Source: Dokdonella_A sp046347015 (GTDB taxonomy: Bacteria > Pseudomonadota > Gammaproteobacteria > Xanthomonadales > Rhodanobacteraceae). Taken from it: a DNA stretch of 64,000 nt. Under the pieces are notes generated by a model that saw nothing but the letters and a program-made list of their open reading frames with translations, was not told the origin of the DNA and searched no databases. The position numbers and the translations under genes are program-made. The DNA lies in assembly GCA_046347015.1 (NCBI GenBank), contig JAXMHA010000015.1, forward strand, positions 6,761 through 70,760. Direction: 5' to 3'. Positions 60,755 to 64,000 of the stretch are shown one piece after another; within the stretch, counting starts at the first letter, position 1; the number at the start of each line of letters is the position of its first letter.

Positions 60755-62119
60755 CTACGCCCGACCGGAAGGCCGGTGTCCCGGCCGCACGACGCTGCGG
60801 CCACGGCCGATCCCGTAATACGCGATTCCGGCCGCTTCGACCGTCGCCGGGTCGAGCACGTTGCGGCCGTCGAAGATCACGCGCGCGGAAAGCGAGTCCC
60901 GCAGCCGCGCGAGATCGGGACTGCGGAATTCCTTCCACTCGGTGACGATCGCCAGCGCGTCGGCACCCGCAAGCGCCGCCTGAGCGCTGTCGCACAACAC
61001 GAGGTCCGTGCGCTCACCGAACAGCCGCCGCGCCTCGCCCCGCGCCTCCGGGTCGTATGCCTGCACGCGCACGCCTGCCGACCAGAGCTGCTCGAGCAGC
61101 ACTCGGCTCGGTGCTTCGCGCATGTCGTCGGTGTCGGGTTTGAACGCGAGTCCCCAGAGCGCGAAAGTCGAACCGCGCAACCGGTCGCCGAAATGCCCGC
61201 GAATCCGGGTGAACAGCCGCGCCTTCTGCGCGGTGTTGACCGCCTCGACCGCGTCCAGCATGCGTGGCTCGCAGTCGTGCCGCCGCGCGGTGTGGCCAAG
61301 TGCCCGGACATCCTTGGGAAAGCACGATCCGCCGTAACCGACCCCCGGATAAATGAAGTGATAGCCGATGCGCGGGTCGGCGCCAATCCCGCGCCGCACC
61401 TGCTCGATGTCCGCACCGACCTGTTCGGCGATTCCCGCCATCTCGTTCATGAAGCTGATCTTGGCCGCCAGCATCGCGTTGGCGGCGTATTTCGTGAGCT
61501 CGGCCGACCGCACGTCCATGACGACCATCCGCTCGTGATTGCGGTTGAACGGCGCGTACAGCGCCTTCAGGATGTCGATGGCGCGCGCAGAGTTCGCGCC
61601 GATGACGATGCGATCCGGCTTCAGGCAATCCTGGACCGCGCCGCCCTCCTTCAGGAATTCCGGATTCGACGCGACATCGAACTCGACCGTCGCACTTCTC
61701 GCAGCCAGCTCATGGGCGATCGTCTCGGCCACGGCATCGGCGGTTCCCACCGGGACCGTCGACTTGTCGACCACCAGCGCGTACGCCGACAGGTGCCGAC
61801 CGATCGTCGTGGCGACGTCGAGCACGTGCGAAAGGTCGGCTCCGCCGTCTTCGTCCGGAGGCGTACCGACGGCGATGACGATGACGGATCCGTGGCTGAC
61901 GGCAGCCGCTGCGTCGGTGGTGAACCGCAACCGGCCACTGGCCCGATTGGTCCGTACCAGCGGCTCGAGCCCCGGTTCGTAGATCGGCATTTCGCCGCGC
62001 TCGATGCGGGCAATCTTTTCCGCATCGACGTCGACGCAAACGACCTCATTGCCGACCTCGGCGAGACAGGCCCCGGTCACGAGGCCGACATAGCCCGTTC
62101 CGAAGATCGTCACCTTCAT
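60755..62119 (-). CDS. ugd: UDP-glucose 6-dehydrogenase
   Basis: NAD-dependent enzyme that oxidises UDP-glucose to UDP-glucuronate for polysaccharide and lipid modification. The 454-residue product has the N-terminal NAD site FGTGYVGLVTGACLAEVG and the catalytic Cys in GYGGSCFPKDVRAL. The central helix contains FMNEMAGIAEQVGAD, followed by the UDP-binding domain with LALWGLAFKPDTDDMREAP-type residues. It is complete. It shares direction with gmd and the gap is 39 bases, so a nucleotide-sugar operon is likely. Confidence 0.97.
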   Translation of the reverse strand: MKVTIFGTGYVGLVTGACLAEVGNEVVCVDVDAEKIARIERGEMPIYEPGLEPLVRTNRASGRLRFTTDAAAAVSHGSVIVIAVGTPPDEDGGADLSHVLDVATTIGRHLSAYALVVDKSTVPVGTADAVAETIAHELAARSATVEFDVASNPEFLKEGGAVQDCLKPDRIVIGANSARAIDILKALYAPFNRNHERMVVMDVRSAELTKYAANAMLAAKISFMNEMAGIAEQVGADIEQVRRGIGADPRIGYHFIYPGVGYGGSCFPKDVRALGHTARRHDCEPRMLDAVEAVNTAQKARLFTRIRGHFGDRLRGSTFALWGLAFKPDTDDMREAPSRVLLEQLWSAGVRVQAYDPEARGEARRLFGERTDLVLCDSAQAALAGADALAIVTEWKEFRSPDLARLRDSLSARVIFDGRNVLDPATVEAAGIAYYGIGRGRSVVRPGHRPSGRA

Positions 62120-62142
62120 GCCATCGGCTCCCCGTCAAAGGA

Positions 62143-62169
62143 AAGGCGCGCCCGACCGCTGCGCGCCTT
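62143..62169 (-). terminator. probable terminator of the FKBP gene
   Basis: AAGGCGCGC (62143-62151) and GCGCGCCTT (62161-62169) form a perfect 9-base-pair stem with a 9-base loop, 21 bases beyond the FKBP stop on the minus strand. It is followed by TCCTTTGACG, only weakly T-rich, and it lies just before ugd. Confidence 0.5.
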
Positions 62170-62190
62170 CCGTACCGGTCACGCCAGCGA

Positions 62191-63003
62191 TTACTTGCCG
62201 GCGGACTTGGCCTTCGGCTCGGCCTTCGCGGCCGGGCCCTTGGCCGCGGTGTTCTCGATGCCGAGCAACTCGACTTCGAAGATCAGCGTCGCGTCCGGGC
62301 CGATCGGCCCCGGGCCATGCGCGCCGTATGCAAGATCGGACGGAATGAAGAACTTGTACTTCGAACCGACCGGCATCAACTGCAAACCCTCGCTCCAGCC
62401 CTTGATCACGCCGTTCAGCGGAAACGTCGCCGGTTGGCCGCGTTTGTAGGAACTGTCGAACTCGGTGCCGTCGAGCTTCGTTCCCTTGTAGTTGACCTTG
62501 ACGGTATCGGTGGCCTTCGGCTTCGGACCGGTGCCTTCCTTCAACACCTCGTACTGCAGGCCATCGGCCGTCGTCTTGATGCCGGCCTTGGACTTGTTCT
62601 TCGCAAGGAACGCTTCGCCGTCCTTCTTGTTCTTCTCGGCCGTCGCCTTCTCGTCAGCGAGACGCTTCGCCTGGAGCTGCTGCATGTACGCCTGGCGAAC
62701 CTTCAACGCTTCGTCTTCGCTCATGGTCGGCTTGCCGCCGCTGACGACGGTCTCCATCGCCTTCTCGAGCGTCTTCATGTCGACGTCGTCCTTGATGCGC
62801 ATCAGGTTGCGGCCAATGTCCATGCCGACCATGTAGCTGATCTTTTCCTTGTCGAGCTTGACCGGCGGCGACGCCGGTTGCTGTGCCGCCGGCTTGATCG
62901 CCGGCGCGGGCTTGTGTTCGGGTTGGGCGGCCACGGCGATGCCGATACCGAGCACCGCGGCGAGCGACGCCACGAAAAACGTCTGCGGAAAATAACGCGT
63001 CAT
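62191..63003 (-). CDS. FKBP-type peptidyl-prolyl isomerase (FkpA/Mip-like)
   Basis: Periplasmic folding catalyst of 270 residues. A signal peptide (to about 26, AVAAQ) is followed by an FKBP N-terminal dimerisation domain (about 47-135, with SYMVGMDIGRNLM) and the isomerase domain (about 150-250, with VKVNYKGTKLDGTEFDSSY and YGAHGPGPIGPDATLIFEVEL). The tail is a Lys/Ala-rich extension of about 18 residues. The ATG at 63003 has AGGAG six bases upstream. A good promoter lies about 98 bases upstream. Confidence 0.94.
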   Translation of the reverse strand: MTRYFPQTFFVASLAAVLGIGIAVAAQPEHKPAPAIKPAAQQPASPPVKLDKEKISYMVGMDIGRNLMRIKDDVDMKTLEKAMETVVSGGKPTMSEDEALKVRQAYMQQLQAKRLADEKATAEKNKKDGEAFLAKNKSKAGIKTTADGLQYEVLKEGTGPKPKATDTVKVNYKGTKLDGTEFDSSYKRGQPATFPLNGVIKGWSEGLQLMPVGSKYKFFIPSDLAYGAHGPGPIGPDATLIFEVELLGIENTAAKGPAAKAEPKAKSAGK

Positions 63004-63054
63004 GTGAACTCCTGAGCTGGTCCAAATCGGGGGCTGACCGCGGGGATGTATCGC

Positions 63055-63071
63055 CGCACGCCTGGCGTGCG
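63055..63071. repeat. 17-base palindrome in the FKBP gene leader
   Basis: CGCACGCC-T-GGCGTGCG is a perfect 8-base inverted repeat around one base. It lies about 24-40 bases after the predicted transcription start of the FKBP gene and 52 bases before its ATG. It may be a regulator site. Confidence 0.45.
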
Positions 63072-63100
63072 CCGACCGGGAAGTCTCGGCGGGGCCGCGT

Positions 63101-63129
63101 ATTGTGGACGCCGGACCGGCCGATGGCAA
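63101..63129 (-). promoter_or_regulatory. candidate promoter of the FKBP gene
   Basis: On the minus strand TTGCCA and CACAAT are separated by exactly 17 bases. They match consensus at 5 and 4 of 6 positions. The predicted start gives a leader of about 90 bases that contains a perfect palindrome. Confidence 0.55.
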
Positions 63130-63199
63130 CGTCTTGGCCGCCGGACGACTCGATCGCAGTCGCAGGCGGACCCGGGTCCACTCGATGACCGATGGGGGG

Positions 63200-63227
63200 T
63201 TGACATCTTTTGGAATACTGTTATAGT
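63200..63227 (+). promoter_or_regulatory. sigma-70 promoter of the repeat-protein/gntR operon
   Basis: TTGACA (perfect -35, 63200-63205) and TATAGT (-10, 63222-63227, 5 of 6) are separated by 16 bases, 43 bases before the ATG. This is the best sigma-70 promoter in the window. Its AT-rich core stands out from the GC-rich surroundings. Confidence 0.8.
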
Positions 63228-63238
63228 TCACTACAACA
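63219..63238. promoter_or_regulatory. probable operator overlapping the -10 (GntR site)
   Basis: TGTTATAGT-TC-ACTACAACA is an inverted repeat with 8 of 9 matching pairs that covers the -10 element. A repressor bound here would block the promoter. The nearby gntR gene makes autoregulation the simplest explanation, but this is inferred. Confidence 0.6.
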
Positions 63239-63270
63239 CCAGTTCAATAGGGCACCGACCGGAGGCCATC

Positions 63271-63732
63271 ATGTACGAGAAGCTCGCCATTCGACTCGCC
63301 GTCGCCGCCGTCTCCATTGCCACCGGCGCCGGCATCGTAGCCCTCTCGCATCGCAGCGCCTCGACTGCCGGGGTGGCGCCCGCTGCGACGCTGGCGGACC
63401 CGCAGGTCTTGGCATCGTTGCCAGGCCATGGCGTCGACGCCAACACGATCACCGTGTTGCCGACCATCACCGTTACCGCCGACCCCACCCCGGTGCTCCC
63501 CACCGTCGTGGTCACGGCGAGCGCGATTCCCGTGTTGCCGACGATCGTGGTCACCCCGGACCAGGACGACGTCGAACTTGCCTTCGCGTCTGCCAGAGCC
63601 GAAAGCCCGACAACCCGCTCGTCGGGTAGCTCGGCTGGCGAATCGGCACCGGCGACGCGCGGGGCCGCAATGGGCATGCCCTACTATTCCTTCGGGCACT
63701 CGCCACAAGGACTCAACGGACGTCCGCAATGA
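63271..63732 (+). CDS. exported protein with VLPT repeats, upstream of gntR
   Basis: A 153-residue protein. An N-terminal hydrophobic segment (LAIRLAVAAVSIATGAGIVAL) acts as signal or anchor. The mature part has three 13-residue repeats, VLPTITVTADPTP, VLPTVVVTASAIP and VLPTIVVTPDQDD, then a Ser/Ala-rich tail. The repeats are conserved in protein but differ in synonymous codons, so they are kept by selection or are old. I do not recognise a family. GGAGG precedes the ATG. Its stop overlaps the gntR ATG (ATGA), so the two genes are translationally coupled. Confidence 0.75.
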   Translation: MYEKLAIRLAVAAVSIATGAGIVALSHRSASTAGVAPAATLADPQVLASLPGHGVDANTITVLPTITVTADPTPVLPTVVVTASAIPVLPTIVVTPDQDDVELAFASARAESPTTRSSGSSAGESAPATRGAAMGMPYYSFGHSPQGLNGRPQ

Positions 63733-64000
63733 CTGGAATGACATGGAATGACGCGACGCCGATCTATCGCCAGCTGCGCGATCGGGTGGTGGCGATGATC
63801 CTGGACGGCGCACTCAAGCCGGGCGACGCGCTGCCCTCCGTGCGGCAGGTCGCCAGCGAGTTCCAGATCAACCCGATCACGGTGTCCAAGGGCTACCAGT
63901 CGCTCGTCGACGAGAGCATGGTCGAGAAACGCCGCGGCCTCGGCATGTACGTCGCCGAGGGTGCGCGCGACGCGCTGCTCGCGTCCGAACGCGAGCATTT
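63729..64000 (+). CDS. GntR-family regulator (YtrA-type), cut by window end
   Basis: The first 90 residues of a regulator. The N-terminal winged helix-turn-helix is classic GntR: PIYRQLRDRVVAMILDGALK, then GDALPSVRQVASEFQINPIT and VSKGYQSLVDESMVEKRRGL. The short form without a large effector domain fits the YtrA subfamily, which often represses its own operon and neighbouring transporter genes. The remainder lies outside the window. It is coupled to the upstream exported protein and is probably autorepressed through the palindrome over the -10. Confidence 0.9.
   Translation, partial: MTGMTWNDATPIYRQLRDRVVAMILDGALKPGDALPSVRQVASEFQINPITVSKGYQSLVDESMVEKRRGLGMYVAEGARDALLASEREH

Noticed and set aside
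1..64000. CRISPR array, tRNA, rRNA, insertion sequences, prophage
   Set aside because: I found no regularly spaced direct repeats, no tRNA T-loop plus acceptor patterns, no transposase or integrase motifs and no rRNA blocks. Reading by eye may miss a degenerate or unusual element.

Overview
The window is high-GC DNA with densely packed genes, many alternative starts (GTG, TTG) and several 1-4 base stop/start overlaps. Gene order and protein families point to a gammaproteobacterium of the Lysobacterales (Xanthomonadales), probably Rhodanobacteraceae (Dokdonella-like). The evidence is petA-petB-petC-sspA-sspB, miaB-phoH-ybeY-corC, tamA-tamB, DUF3301, DUF2058 and a DUF6116-like protein. This placement is inferred from gene content, not from a database match. 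Most of the window is ordinary chromosomal core. I saw no rRNA, tRNA, CRISPR array, insertion sequence, integrase or prophage.

Layout. 0.4-4.7 kb: DUF3301 protein, then on the minus strand the cytochrome bc1 complex followed by sspA and sspB. 4.9-7.9 kb: a DegS-like membrane protease, a lytic transglycosylase and an orphan HEPN protein. 8-13.2 kb: miaB, phoH, ybeY, corC and a DUF4105 membrane protein where many relatives carry lnt. 13.3-18.7 kb: corA, a Cys-rich lipoprotein, a deaminase, a TVP38 protein and a GH17-GT2 beta-glucan enzyme. 18.7-24.2 kb: tamA-tamB. 24.3-28.1 kb: queA, a small membrane protein, a DesK/DesR-like two-component pair and an ICMT-like methyltransferase. 28.3-34.2 kb: a divergent class III aminotransferase, dxs, an orphan Pycsar-effector-like membrane protein and a TPR-sulfotransferase. 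34.3-42.1 kb: dnaE, accA, kbl, a glycine-zipper lipoprotein and mgtE. 42.2-47.6 kb: two exported propeller-like proteins with the same C-terminal tail, on either side of a CadC-like regulator with TPRs. 47.7-51.8 kb: tatD, tcdA, small membrane and c-type cytochrome genes, Mpo1-like, MBL hydrolase and csp. 52-58 kb: two EF-hand proteins, a lipoprotein, two peptidases and a MASE2-GGDEF cyclase behind an apparent sigma-54 promoter. 58.3-64 kb: AhpD-like, DUF2058, slyX, gmd, ugd, an FKBP isomerase, and a repeat-bearing exported protein translationally coupled to a GntR regulator cut by the window end.

Themes. Much of the region serves the envelope: outer-membrane assembly (TamAB), periplasmic quality control (DegS-like, FKBP), glucan and nucleotide-sugar metabolism, lipoproteins, and three Mg/Co transport proteins (CorC, CorA, MgtE). 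The items most worth a second look are the sigma-54 promoter of the diguanylate cyclase, the orphan Pycsar-effector-like protein, the DUF4105/Lnb-like protein at the lnt position, the shared C-terminal tail of two exported proteins, the orphan HEPN protein, and the GntR unit whose promoter carries a palindrome over its -10.
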